Source: Streptomyces hilarionis
GTDB taxonomy: Bacteria; Actinomycetota; Actinomycetes; Streptomycetales; Streptomycetaceae
NCBI RefSeq assembly: GCF_024539675.1
Contig: NZ_JAHHIT010000079.1
Coordinates: 1-47,741 of the forward strand
DNA: 47,741 nucleotides
Reading direction: 5' to 3'
Shown: positions 35,421 through 44,008 of the stretch, piece after piece
Layout: every line of letters starts with the position of its first letter
How positions within the stretch are numbered: position 1 is the first letter of the stretch
Position numbers and translations under genes: made by a program
Notes under the pieces: generated by a model
What the model saw: the letters and a program-made list of their open reading frames with translations, nothing else
The model's database searches: none
Told to the model about the DNA's origin: nothing

Positions 35421-37346
35421 ATGGGGACGACGCGGACTTCAGGACCGACGCCGGGCAGGAGCGCGGTGCTTCTGGCGCTGCGCCACTACGGCCGAGAACT
35501 GTTACGACTACGACGGCCGGCGCTGCCCGCGCTGCTGCTGCCGGCCCTGGGCAACATCGGCACCCGCTACGTCGCCCCTCTTCTCATCGCCAAACTGGCG
35601 GGACAGGCCGCCGGCACGGACGGCCTGTCCGTCGCCGACGCGCTGCCGTACGTCCTGGGGTTCGGCGTGACGCTGCTGCTCGCCGAGGCCGTGTGGCGGG
35701 TCGGACAGCACTGCCTGAACCGCGTGGACGCCCTCGGCATGGAACACCTCTATGTGAGCGGCATGGACGAACTCCTCGCGAAGGACGCGGCGTTCTTCCA
35801 CGACAACTTCGCCGGTTCCCTGACCAAACGGGTCCTCAGCTTCGGCAAGCGCTTCGAGGACTTCGTCGACACGGTGACGTACCGGATCGTGGGCAGCCTC
35901 GTCCCCCTCGTGTTCGGGGCCGTGGTGCTGTGGAGTTACACCCCGATGCTCGTCGCCGGCCTGCTGACGATGATCACGCTGACCGTGGTGGCGGCGACGC
36001 CGCTGATCCGTCGTCGCCAGCGGCTCGTCAACGACCGCGAGGCCGCGTTCGCCCGGGTCTCCGGCCATGTCGCCGACAGCCTCACGAACATGGAGACCAT
36101 CCGCGCGTTCGCCGCCGAGGACCGCGAGGCCCGCGAACACCGCGACCGCGTGGCGGACTCCCGGCGCCTGACGCTGACCTCCTGGGACTACGGCAACCTG
36201 CGCGTCGACACCCTGATCGCCCCCATGTCCGTGCTGACCAACGTGCTGGGGCTGCTGATCGCCATCGTCTTCGGCGGCCCGGACCTGGGGGTGGAGGAGG
36301 TCGTCGTCGCCTTCACCTACTACTCCAACGCGACCCAGATCATGTTCGAGTTCAACCAGATCTACCGGCGGCTCGAAAGCTCGATGACCGAGGCGGCCCA
36401 GTTCACCGAGCTGCTGCTGGACCCGCCCACGGTGCTGGACCCGAGCGAGCCCGAACCGCTCGCGCCGCAGGACACCGGCATCCGCTTCGCGGCAGTGACC
36501 TTCGCCCACGCGGGCGCGAAACCGATCTTCCGGGGACTCGACCTCGACGTGCCGGCGGGGGCGAGGATCGGCCTGGTCGGCCGATCGGGCGGCGGCAAGA
36601 CCACGCTCACCAGGCTCCTGCTGCGGATGTCGGACATCGACGGCGGGCGCATCCTGATCGGCGGTCAGGACATCAGCCGACTGCGCCAGAGCGACCTGCG
36701 CTCGCTGATCGCCTACGTCCCGCAGGAACCCGCCATGTTCCACCGCAGTCTGCGCGACAACATCGCGTTCGCCCGGCCCGGCGCCACCGACGAGGAGATC
36801 CACGCCGCGGCGGCCGCCGCGCACGTCACGGAGTTCGCCGACCAACTCCCCGACGGTTTCGGCACCCTGGTGGGGGAGCGCGGGGTGAAGCTCTCCGGCG
36901 GCCAGCGGCAGCGCGTCGCCCTCGCCAGGGCCATCCTGCGGGACGCCCCGATCCTGCTCCTCGACGAGGCGACCAGCGCGCTGGACTCGGAGAGCGAGCT
37001 CCTCGTCCAGGACGCCCTGTGGCGGCTCATGGAGGGCCGTACGGCCCTGGTCGTCGCCCACCGCCTGAGCACCGTCGCCGGGATGGACCGTCTCGTCGTC
37101 CTCGACCACGGGCGCGTCGTCGAACAGGGCACGCACGACGAGCTGCTCGTCGCGGACGGCGCCTACGCCAAGCTGTGGCAGCACCAGTCGGGCGGTTTCC
37201 TCGGCGAGAGCGCCCCGCGGCCTGCCGGGCTCCCGGATCCGGGAGCGGGCTCGGGCGGACTCCCCGGCCCGGCGGCTCCGACGCCGCACGGGGACCGCGA
37301 CCGACGGACGACGTCCGCCGTTCACACCGGCGGCGGATCGCCGTGA
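35421..37346 (+). CDS. ABC half-transporter (fused membrane and ATPase domains); TTA codon
   Basis: 641 residues from ATG 35421 (GGGAG upstream; a GTG at 35418 is also in frame). The exporter-type transmembrane domain (about 30-320) has six hydrophobic segments. The ATPase domain (about 360-590) has Walker A GRSGGGKTT (Lys393), the Q-loop VPQEPAMF, signature LSGGQ (491-495), Walker B LLLDEAT (Asp515, Glu516) and the H-loop VVAHRLS. It probably works as a homodimer. Leu28 is a TTA codon (35502-35504), so bldA-dependent translation is likely. No partner or substrate gene is next to it, and the substrate is unknown. The last 50 residues are a disordered Gly/Pro tail. Confidence 0.88.
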   Translation: MGTTRTSGPTPGRSAVLLALRHYGRELLRLRRPALPALLLPALGNIGTRYVAPLLIAKLAGQAAGTDGLSVADALPYVLGFGVTLLLAEAVWRVGQHCLNRVDALGMEHLYVSGMDELLAKDAAFFHDNFAGSLTKRVLSFGKRFEDFVDTVTYRIVGSLVPLVFGAVVLWSYTPMLVAGLLTMITLTVVAATPLIRRRQRLVNDREAAFARVSGHVADSLTNMETIRAFAAEDREAREHRDRVADSRRLTLTSWDYGNLRVDTLIAPMSVLTNVLGLLIAIVFGGPDLGVEEVVVAFTYYSNATQIMFEFNQIYRRLESSMTEAAQFTELLLDPPTVLDPSEPEPLAPQDTGIRFAAVTFAHAGAKPIFRGLDLDVPAGARIGLVGRSGGGKTTLTRLLLRMSDIDGGRILIGGQDISRLRQSDLRSLIAYVPQEPAMFHRSLRDNIAFARPGATDEEIHAAAAAAHVTEFADQLPDGFGTLVGERGVKLSGGQRQRVALARAILRDAPILLLDEATSALDSESELLVQDALWRLMEGRTALVVAHRLSTVAGMDRLVVLDHGRVVEQGTHDELLVADGAYAKLWQHQSGGFLGESAPRPAGLPDPGAGSGGLPGPAAPTPHGDRDRRTTSAVHTGGGSP

Positions 37347-37443
37347 CCGGGCCACGGCGCCGGTGACGTCGTGTGAGGCGTCGCGCAGCAGCCGATCACC
37401 GTCGTTCCCCGGTTGCTGATGCGCCGATGAGTCGAGTCCCTCG

Positions 37444-37480
37444 CCGGGCGCGGGCCAGGACCGTTCGGGCCCGCGCCCGG
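37444..37480 (+). terminator. 13-bp hairpin terminator downstream of the ABC gene
   Basis: 37444-37456 pairs perfectly with 37468-37480 around an 11-base loop, about 100 bases after the stop codon. Confidence 0.6.
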
Positions 37481-37575
37481 GGGGCATCCCGACGTCGGGC
37501 CCGCGCACCGGAGCCCCGGCCCGGCGTCGGCCCGCTCCCTTCTTCGAGGCGCGGAGCCCCCGTCCCACCCCTTGG

Positions 37576-37581
37576 TAGGGT
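37576..37581 (+). promoter_or_regulatory. Possible -10 box (TAGGGT) of the lipoprotein gene
   Basis: TAGGGT matches the Streptomyces TANNNT pattern and would give a leader of about 30 bases before ATG 37617. No clear -35 box is present. Confidence 0.35.
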
Positions 37582-37616
37582 CCCTGACACTCCAGTCCAC
37601 CAGCCGTGGGGGACCC

Positions 37617-39050
37617 ATGCGACCCGTGCCCGAACCGCTCCGCGCACTCGAGCGTGCCCTCCGGCATCACAGCCGCGCCGCACCGCTCGCCGGACGGCCG
37701 GGAGCGGGTCGCCCCCGCTCAACTGTCCCCGGCCGTCGCGGGGATGCCGGCCGCGTGGCTTGCCCGAAGGGTCGCACCGGCCGGACCCCGGCGGGGCCGC
37801 GGGCGGCGGCCGCGCTGCTGGCCCTGGCTCTCGCCCTGCCGGTGGCGGGCTGCGACCGGGGCGGCTCGGGCTCGTCGGACGGGCCGGACAAGCCGAAGGG
37901 GAACGCGGGCGCCTGGCACATCGACTACCGCAGCCCCGAGCCGGATGCCGAACTCAACGGCCTGACAGCCGTCTCGGCCGACGAAGCGTGGGCCGTCGGC
38001 AGCATCGGCAAGCCCGACCACCGCAACCGCAGCCTGCTGCTGCACCGCGTCGGCGGCCGGTGGAGCCCCGTGCAGCCGCCTGCCGAGCTCCGCCGAGACC
38101 CCCAACTCCAGGCCGCGGCGTCGGGTCCGCACGACGTGTGGATCCACCACCAGGACCCCGCCCCGTTACCGCCGACCGAAGCGACGGCGGACCGGCGGTA
38201 CCGGCCGCTCCCGGACGGCGCCGACGGGCCGGACGGCCCTTCGCCCCTGCCGGTGATGCGGTGGGACGGCGAGCGCTGGCGGCGGATACCGGTCCCCTTC
38301 CCGATCACCACGCTGCGCGTGGTGTCCCCGCGCCGCGCCTGGGCCGTCGACGACCACGGCGCCCTGTGGGGCTGGGACGGCCGCACCTGGAAGCGGACCG
38401 GCCTGCCCCTCTGGGTCGGCGCGCTCGACGCCTCGTCCCCGGACGACGTCTGGGCCGTGGGCACGCGTCTGACGACGGATCCCCCGAACCAGGTCGCCGC
38501 CCTGCACTACGACGGTCGCCGCTGGCGGCAGACGCGGCTGCCCGAGTACCGCTTCGCCCGCGACCGCGTGCTGCCCGGGGAGACCAGCACGCTCGGCTAC
38601 GTGCGCGCCCTGGCCGCGGACGACGTCTGGGCGCTCGGATCGCACACCTGGGAGCCGGAGGACGAGACGGCGACCGACCCGCCGTTCGAGCACTTCTTCC
38701 TGCACTGGGACGGCCGCCGGTGGCAGAGAGCCCCCCATCCGCCCGCGGCCGCGCACTCCGCCGCGGTGCAGCCGCTGGCGTCCGACGGCGCCGGAGGGCT
38801 GGTCCTGGGCGCCTGGTTGCGCCGCACGTCTGCCGGCCGCTACCTGGGCATCGACGCCCCGCCAGGGGTCGAGGGCTGGACGGAGACGAAGGTGAAGCCC
38901 TCCGAGCGGCAATGGCTCTCCCTGTCGGGCCTGGCTCTGGCGCCCGGCACCCACACCCTGTTCGGGGCGGGCGCCCTGCTCTCCCACGAGGGGAGCACGG
39001 ACCGCGACAGCCGGGCGGTCGTCGTCAGCTACCGGCCGACCGCCCCGTGA
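37617..39050 (+). CDS. Lipoprotein with beta-propeller-like repeats; TTA codon
   Basis: 477 residues from ATG 37617 (GGGGGA upstream, -10-like box at 37576). An in-frame GTG at 37755 would give a more usual signal length and the codons before it are poorly biased, so the true start may be there. The lipobox LPVAGC follows a hydrophobic run, so the mature protein should be anchored outside the membrane by its Cys. The remainder repeats units of the form DVWAVG/AWAVG...WDGRRW...LP (at least four), like a beta-propeller. A TTA codon occurs at 38166-38168. No enzyme signature is visible; the function is unknown. It converges on the SMI1-type gene. Confidence 0.78.
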   Translation: MRPVPEPLRALERALRHHSRAAPLAGRPGAGRPRSTVPGRRGDAGRVACPKGRTGRTPAGPRAAAALLALALALPVAGCDRGGSGSSDGPDKPKGNAGAWHIDYRSPEPDAELNGLTAVSADEAWAVGSIGKPDHRNRSLLLHRVGGRWSPVQPPAELRRDPQLQAAASGPHDVWIHHQDPAPLPPTEATADRRYRPLPDGADGPDGPSPLPVMRWDGERWRRIPVPFPITTLRVVSPRRAWAVDDHGALWGWDGRTWKRTGLPLWVGALDASSPDDVWAVGTRLTTDPPNQVAALHYDGRRWRQTRLPEYRFARDRVLPGETSTLGYVRALAADDVWALGSHTWEPEDETATDPPFEHFFLHWDGRRWQRAPHPPAAAHSAAVQPLASDGAGGLVLGAWLRRTSAGRYLGIDAPPGVEGWTETKVKPSERQWLSLSGLALAPGTHTLFGAGALLSHEGSTDRDSRAVVVSYRPTAP

Positions 39051-39086
39051 GCGGGCGCCCCGACGGGGAGCGGGTCGTGCGCGGCG

Positions 39087-40070
39087 TCAGCCGGTGAGAG
39101 GCCGCCACCGGTCCTCCTGGGCGGGGTCGACGCCGCTGAGCCACACCAGCGTCCCGTCGATCAGGCCGGGCCTGTCCCGGGTGGCCAGGGCGGGCGCTTC
39201 GAGCATGTCGGCGGTCTCCTCCAAGTACGTGACCAGCGTGTCGAGTTCCTCCTCGTGCTCGTCGCCGAAGCGGGACCAGCGGCCCAGGTGGCCCGTCGCG
39301 GCGTCCAGGTAGAGGCCCGACGTGGTGTCGAACGGACCCAGGGCGACCACGGGGATCCGGGACGCCTTCCACACCGTGATCCGCTCGTCCTCCGGCCGCC
39401 CGGCGTCGCGGGCGTCCTCGCGGGCCTGGAAGTCCCTCTCCCGCCGGTAGGTGGCCGCCACGGCGTCCAGGGACATGAGCACGCGGTTGCCGGGCAGGCA
39501 TCCCGGGCCGCCGCCCCCGTCGTCGCCGCAGGTCAGCAGCCACAGCGCGCGCAGTTCGACGGGGAGGGGGACATCGAGGTCCGCCTCCAGCGCGGCGAGG
39601 GCGGCGGGGGAGGCCCCGGCCCGGAGGGCGGCGTAGGAGGCGGGAGCGTGGTGCCGGAGCCGGTCGGTGATGCGGTGCCAGGCGTCGGCGACCTGGCGCA
39701 CCGTGAGCGCGGCCGTGGCGGGATCGGCGGACGGCACCGAGGCGCGGCCGGGCTCACGTCCCTCGCCGGAGGTGTCCGGGCCGGTCTCGGTGTCGACGCC
39801 GGCGGCGGTGGGGGAACCGGGGGAGCGGACCGGCCGCAGGAAGCGGATCCGGAGCCGGTCGGGCTCGCGGACGTAGCCGACGGACAGATCGGGGCAGTCC
39901 TCGAACATGTCGCCGTCGACCGTCACGGAGAGGATGCCGGGCAGTCCGGAGGGACGCCCCATGTCGGGCTCGTCGGCCAGCCGGCCCGCCAGGGCCTTCA
40001 GCGCGTAGGGAACGCCGCCCCCCAGGCGGGCGGCGGCGTCACGGACGGTCGGTTCGATCTCGACGTGCAC
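39087..40070 (-). CDS. SMI1/KNR4-family protein
   Basis: 327 residues from the GTG at 40070, chosen for GAGGAG about nine bases upstream; the frame stays open further up. The C-terminal 190 residues carry the SMI1/KNR4 fold: ALEADLDVPLPVELRALWLLTCGDDGG, then MSLDAVAATYR, and a late VTYLEETADML helix. In bacteria such proteins are often immunity proteins of contact-dependent or polymorphic toxins, but no toxin gene adjoins this one. The N-terminal 130 residues are acidic and rich in Pro and Gly after an initial strand region; I do not recognise them. Cytoplasmic. Confidence 0.72.
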   Translation of the reverse strand: MHVEIEPTVRDAAARLGGGVPYALKALAGRLADEPDMGRPSGLPGILSVTVDGDMFEDCPDLSVGYVREPDRLRIRFLRPVRSPGSPTAAGVDTETGPDTSGEGREPGRASVPSADPATAALTVRQVADAWHRITDRLRHHAPASYAALRAGASPAALAALEADLDVPLPVELRALWLLTCGDDGGGGPGCLPGNRVLMSLDAVAATYRRERDFQAREDARDAGRPEDERITVWKASRIPVVALGPFDTTSGLYLDAATGHLGRWSRFGDEHEEELDTLVTYLEETADMLEAPALATRDRPGLIDGTLVWLSGVDPAQEDRWRPLTG

Positions 40071-40262
40071 AGCCTGGTGCTCCTCGCTGGATGAGAGCCG
40101 TTCGGTGACGTTCGCACGGTGGGACCGCGCCGCAGGACCGCACGGTAGGACGGGCGGCACGGAGGAAGGCGAGGCGGGGTGGGGCAAGCCAGGCGTCCGC
40201 CGAGTCCCCGCCGGGGGTATCCGACTGCTCGGGCCTTCGCGAACACGGTACTTGACGTTCCG

Positions 40263-41114
40263 TCAGGTCACGGCCCGTGCCGCCTCCCGCACGGCGGCGA
40301 CGGTGGGGTCACCGCGTCGCTCGGCCAGCCACGCCAGCGCCGCGCTGCAAGGGGTGAGGTCGGTGACGTCCACGTAGCTGATGCCGGGGCGGGGGAACAG
40401 GTCGCGGGCGGCCGCAGGGAGGAAGCACATGGCCTCTCCGTCCGCCACGGCGTGCAGCAGCGACTCCATGTCGGTGGCGACCGGTCCGTACCGTACGGCG
40501 CTGCCGTCCGGGCGCGGGTCCACCGCCCAGAAGTCCCACCACACCCGCGGCACCTCGTCCGGCACCGAGACGACGGGGCGGCCCGCGAACTGCGCCAGGC
40601 TGACGCTCGGCAGGGCGGCCAGCGGATCGCCGGCCGGAAGGCAGGCGACGCGGGGCTCGGTGGCCAGGTGGTGCACCTCGATGCCGTCCGGGACGGGAGG
40701 CCGCAGGAACATCACGTCGACCTCCTGCCGGACGAGAGCGGCCAGGTGGTCGGCGAAGTTGAGGCTGACCACCTGCACAGCCACCCTGGGGTGCCGCTCC
40801 AGCAGCGTCCGCAGGACGGCGCGGGTGTGCGGCATGGCGGCCTCGGCCCCGATGGTTCCCACCACGAGCTGGCCCGAGAGCCGGCGTGCCTGGGCCGCGG
40901 CGATCCGCCGCACGCGGGTCACGGCGTCGACGGCCGCCCGGGCCTCGGGGAGCAGGGCCCGCCCGGCCGCGGTGAGCACGACCGCACGGCTCGTCCGCTC
41001 GAACAGCGCGACCCCCAGGCGGCGTTCGACATCCCGGATCTGCTGGCTCAGCGCGGACTGCGTGATGAACAGGCGGGCCGCGGCGCGTCGGAAATGGAGC
41101 TCCTCGCTCAACAC
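40263..41114 (-). CDS. LysR-family regulator, conserved first residues lack a normal start codon
   Basis: 283 residues from GTG 41114, the first usual start codon in the frame. The helix-turn-helix reads LSEELHFRRAAARLFITQSALSQQIRDVERRLGVALFERTSR, and the substrate-binding domain runs from about residue 80. LysR proteins normally have about ten more residues in front; here in-frame codons up to 41141 spell SVHQLRLFVV, exactly this missing helix, but no ATG, GTG or TTG lies between 41114 and the in-frame stop at 41190-41192. Either a rare start (CTG or ATA) is used or the start codon was lost (CCG stands where it is expected). An inverted repeat upstream may be its operator. Confidence 0.75.
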   Translation of the reverse strand: MLSEELHFRRAAARLFITQSALSQQIRDVERRLGVALFERTSRAVVLTAAGRALLPEARAAVDAVTRVRRIAAAQARRLSGQLVVGTIGAEAAMPHTRAVLRTLLERHPRVAVQVVSLNFADHLAALVRQEVDVMFLRPPVPDGIEVHHLATEPRVACLPAGDPLAALPSVSLAQFAGRPVVSVPDEVPRVWWDFWAVDPRPDGSAVRYGPVATDMESLLHAVADGEAMCFLPAAARDLFPRPGISYVDVTDLTPCSAALAWLAERRGDPTVAAVREAARAVT

Positions 41115-41187
41115 GACGAACAGGCGCAGCTGGTGGACACTCGGCTCGGCCGGCCTCTCGGTTCCCTTGCCCGCTATGGCAGTTGCC

Positions 41188-41207
41188 CCTCATCCCTATG
41201 CATGAGG
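41188..41207. promoter_or_regulatory. Inverted repeat between the LysR gene and the FHA operon
   Basis: CCTCAT and ATGAGG arms are separated by 8 bases. The position upstream of a LysR gene suggests an autoregulatory site; the spacing is not the classical T-N11-A. Apart from this and the tandem repeat at 41348 I see nothing in the gap 41115-41531. Confidence 0.3.
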
Positions 41208-41347
41208 ATCACCTTATCGACCGGATGGGATTCCGCATGTCCGGAGCCGGAACCGGCACGCACGCTACTCGCCTCTCAAGGGGCGGTGCGGGTGAGGGCC
41301 CCAGCGGTCGCTGACGTTGGATCACCGACCACCGACCACGCACCACT

Positions 41348-41403
41348 GAGCACCCACCACCGAGCACCCACCACCGAGCGCTCACCACCGAGCACTGACC
41401 ACG
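41348..41403. repeat. Four 14-bp tandem repeats upstream of the FHA gene
   Basis: Units starting GAGCACCCACCACC at 41348, 41362, 41376 and 41390. The last two are slightly changed, and a diverged unit precedes the array. It is 130-185 bases before the FHA-protein start. Variable length, protein binding or plain slippage are all possible. Confidence 0.85.
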
Positions 41404-41531
41404 CACTTGAGTTCCTCACGGCCGGTCCCGTCCGTGGCGCCCGGAGTGCTTCGCCGGGACACCGCCGGGTCTGGGGACGGGTCCGTGGACGGGGACGGGG
41501 GCGCAAGGATGTCGAGGAGGAGAAGGAGACC

Positions 41532-42329
41532 ATGAGCGGCGTACTGGTTCACCTGCCGTCCGACGGGGGGACGGAGGTGACGTCCGCCTCGGGGCCGGTG
41601 AGCCTTCGGCTCGGTCCGGGGGAGGTCGCCCGTTTCGGGCGCGGCTCCGCGTCCGTCCCCGTCGACCTACGGCTGGCGAACCCGGCGGTGTCCCGGCTGG
41701 CCGGCGAGATCCGGGTGACGGAGGACCACTGGCAGTTGAGCAACTTCAGTACGTCCCAGACCTACCTGGTGGAGAACCCGGAAGGCGCGGGGGAGTACTT
41801 CAGGGTCCCGCCCCGCAGGGCCGGAGCCCCCGTGCCCTTCGAGTTCGCCCGCGTCATCCTGCCGGCCAGGGGAGCCGCTGTGAGCTTCCAGGTGTTCGCC
41901 CCCGACCACGTCTACCTCGGTACGAGCGGCATGGCGGGCTCGGCGGGCACCGGAACGCTCGACGGCTTCTCGCTGGACGAGACCTCCACGTATTTCCTCG
42001 TCCTCGTCGCGCTGTGCGAACCGCGCCTGCGTGACGAGTCCACGGTGGCGGTCGCGACCACTCCGCAGATCGTCGAACGGCTGCGGAGCCGGCCGGGCTG
42101 CGAGCGGCTGACCGCCCGGGCGGTCAGCTCCCACATCGACTATCTCGCGGACGAGAAGCTGCGGATCGCCGCCCCCTCGACCGGATCGGGGCAGGGCGTG
42201 CGACGCAACGGCAAGCGGGAGGCCGTGGCGGGACTCGCCCTGCGCTTCGGCCTGGTGCGCGAGGAGCACCTGGGTCTGCTCCCGTCGAGGCGAGCCGCCC
42301 TCCAGCGGACGGGGGTGGCGGGCGAGTGA
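41532..42329 (+). CDS. FHA-domain protein, probable partner of the adjacent kinase
   Basis: 265 residues, start ATG 41532 with a GGAGGAGAAGGAG run upstream. Residues about 25-100 look like a forkhead-associated domain: ARFGRGSASVPVDLRLANPAVSRLAGEIRV, with the Arg and Ser positions that read phosphothreonine, then WQLSNFS. The C-terminal part is helical and includes a putative HTH-like segment (RLTARAVSSHIDYLADEKL), seen in some FHA proteins of Streptomyces. It overlaps the kinase gene by four bases (GTGA), so the two are coupled; a kinase and its phospho-reader or substrate are expected. Cytoplasmic. Confidence 0.8.
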   Translation: MSGVLVHLPSDGGTEVTSASGPVSLRLGPGEVARFGRGSASVPVDLRLANPAVSRLAGEIRVTEDHWQLSNFSTSQTYLVENPEGAGEYFRVPPRRAGAPVPFEFARVILPARGAAVSFQVFAPDHVYLGTSGMAGSAGTGTLDGFSLDETSTYFLVLVALCEPRLRDESTVAVATTPQIVERLRSRPGCERLTARAVSSHIDYLADEKLRIAAPSTGSGQGVRRNGKREAVAGLALRFGLVREEHLGLLPSRRAALQRTGVAGE

Positions 42330-43972
42330 GCAGCGGATCCGTGGAGGTGGTCCCGCCCGGTTACCGGGTGGGCGAGTGGGAGGTCACCGGTCTGATCGGG
42401 GCCGGTGGATGGGGGACGGTGTACGCGGCCAGACGCGCCGATCCCGCCGACGGTGAGGACGACGGCGACAGCGACCGCGTCGGCGACGGGGGCGCGGACG
42501 GCGAGAGTGAGGACGACGGCAGCCAGGACCAGGACCAGAGCCCGGGCCGGGACCAGAGCCAGAGCCGGGGCGAGGGCGACGGGAGCCGGGGCGGAGGCCA
42601 GGGCCCGGATGCGCTCGGGGAGGCGGTGCCGGCCGAGGTCGCCCTCAAGTTCCTGCCCACGGCCGGACTCGCGCCGCGCCAGGCGCGCGGTCTGGTGGAG
42701 ACCGCACGGCGCGAGACCGAACTCAGCCGACGCACCAGACACCCCCGTCTGATCAGGCTGTTCGACTCCCTCACGCTGGGCGAGTCCGCCGGTTCGACCT
42801 TCGACGGCGCCGTCGTGCTCGTGATGGAGCGGGCCGAGCGAAGTCTGCGCGAACGGCTGGAGGCCTCGTCCGCCGCCGGCCGCGCCGTCGCTCCGCCGTC
42901 GGACGAGGGGTCCCCCGCCGCGGCCGAACCGGAGCCGCTCACGGCGCCCGAGGGCGCCCGGCTGCTCACCGAGGTCTGCGAGGGGCTCGCGCACCTGCAC
43001 GGGCTGGGCTGGGTGCACGGGGACCTCAAGCCCGACAACGTCCTGATCATGGCGGACGGTTCGGCGCGGCTGGCGGACTTCGGCCTCTCCGTGGAGCTGA
43101 CCGGCACCCACGCCTACATCCCGCCCCTGGGCACGCCCGACTACCTGCCGCCGGAACGCTGGCAGGCCTCGCTGGGCGAACGGGGCGTGCAGGTGCGGCA
43201 GAGCACCGACGTCTGGGCCCTGGGCGTCATGATCCATCAGGTCTTCGCCGGGGGCGCCTCGCCGTTCCCCGGGGCCACTCCGGCCGCCCGCGCGGCCGCC
43301 GCCCTGGAATACGCCGACGGACGCGCACCGCTGCGCATGGACCTGCGGGTGCCGCCCTTCTGGCGCGATCTGGCGGCCGACTGCCTCACCGCGGACCACG
43401 CCGACCGTGCCGCGCACACCGTCGAGAGCCTGCTGGCCCGCATCAGGGCGGAGCGGGAGCGGTCCGCGACGCCCCAGGGAAACCGCCGGACCCGCACGGT
43501 GCTGGCAGCCGCGGCTCTGGTGGTGGCGGCGGGCGGCGCGGGCTTCGTCGGGTGGCTCCAGTTCGACGACGACGACCGTTCACCGGGCAGCGGCGCCGGA
43601 TCAGGGAGGGGCGGGGCGACGGCCGGCGTCGTGGCGCAGGCGCGCGTCACGGTGTACAACGCCGAGCGCTCGTGTCACCGGCCCGGCGAGCGGGACAACC
43701 TGTGCAGCCTCGGACTCGCGATCGACCCGTCGCTGCCGTACGACATCGACAACGTCGCGCGGACCAGGGTGTGGGACGGCGACGTCCTGACCGCCGACTG
43801 CCAGTTCCCGCAGGGCATGCCGGTCGCCGACGAGGCGGGCACCCGCTCGGTGCGGTGGTACAGGGTGCGTCTCACGGCGGAGAAGGGCCGCAGCACGGCC
43901 TGGCTGCCGGCCGTGCGGACGAAGGACCGTCCCGCCCTCGCGGAGTGCCCGGCCCGGCCTTCCCCGAGCTGA
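42326..43972 (+). CDS. Membrane Ser/Thr protein kinase with acidic N-lobe insert and HGD loop
   Basis: 548 residues from GTG 42326, overlapping the FHA gene. The kinase domain (about 18-365) has the glycine loop GAGGWGTV (25-32), then an unusual insert of about 65 residues (38-102) rich in Asp, Glu, Gly, Ser and Gln before the ATP-binding Lys108 in VALKF. The catalytic loop is HGDLKPDN (His231-Gly232-Asp233), so the Arg of HRD is missing and activation-loop phosphorylation may not be needed. The DFG motif is intact (ADFGLSVEL). A membrane helix (about 389-411) is followed by a 130-residue outer domain with four Cys, which may sense an external signal. Its 3' end forms half of a terminator hairpin. 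Confidence 0.85.
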   Translation: MSSGSVEVVPPGYRVGEWEVTGLIGAGGWGTVYAARRADPADGEDDGDSDRVGDGGADGESEDDGSQDQDQSPGRDQSQSRGEGDGSRGGGQGPDALGEAVPAEVALKFLPTAGLAPRQARGLVETARRETELSRRTRHPRLIRLFDSLTLGESAGSTFDGAVVLVMERAERSLRERLEASSAAGRAVAPPSDEGSPAAAEPEPLTAPEGARLLTEVCEGLAHLHGLGWVHGDLKPDNVLIMADGSARLADFGLSVELTGTHAYIPPLGTPDYLPPERWQASLGERGVQVRQSTDVWALGVMIHQVFAGGASPFPGATPAARAAAALEYADGRAPLRMDLRVPPFWRDLAADCLTADHADRAAHTVESLLARIRAERERSATPQGNRRTRTVLAAAALVVAAGGAGFVGWLQFDDDDRSPGSGAGSGRGGATAGVVAQARVTVYNAERSCHRPGERDNLCSLGLAIDPSLPYDIDNVARTRVWDGDVLTADCQFPQGMPVADEAGTRSVRWYRVRLTAEKGRSTAWLPAVRTKDRPALAECPARPSPS

Positions 43973-44000
43973 CCTCGGTCGGCTCGGGCAAGGCCGGGCC
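43951..44000. terminator. Bidirectional terminator that includes the end of the kinase gene
   Basis: 43951-43969 pairs with 43982-44000: 18 base pairs with one C-C mismatch and a 12-base loop that holds the TGA stop. It serves two converging genes. Confidence 0.75.
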
Positions 44001-44008
44001 GGCCCCGG

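Noticed and set aside
41334..41403. Regular repeats as a possible CRISPR array
   Set aside because: The units are 14 bases and contiguous, with no spacers and no cas genes nearby.
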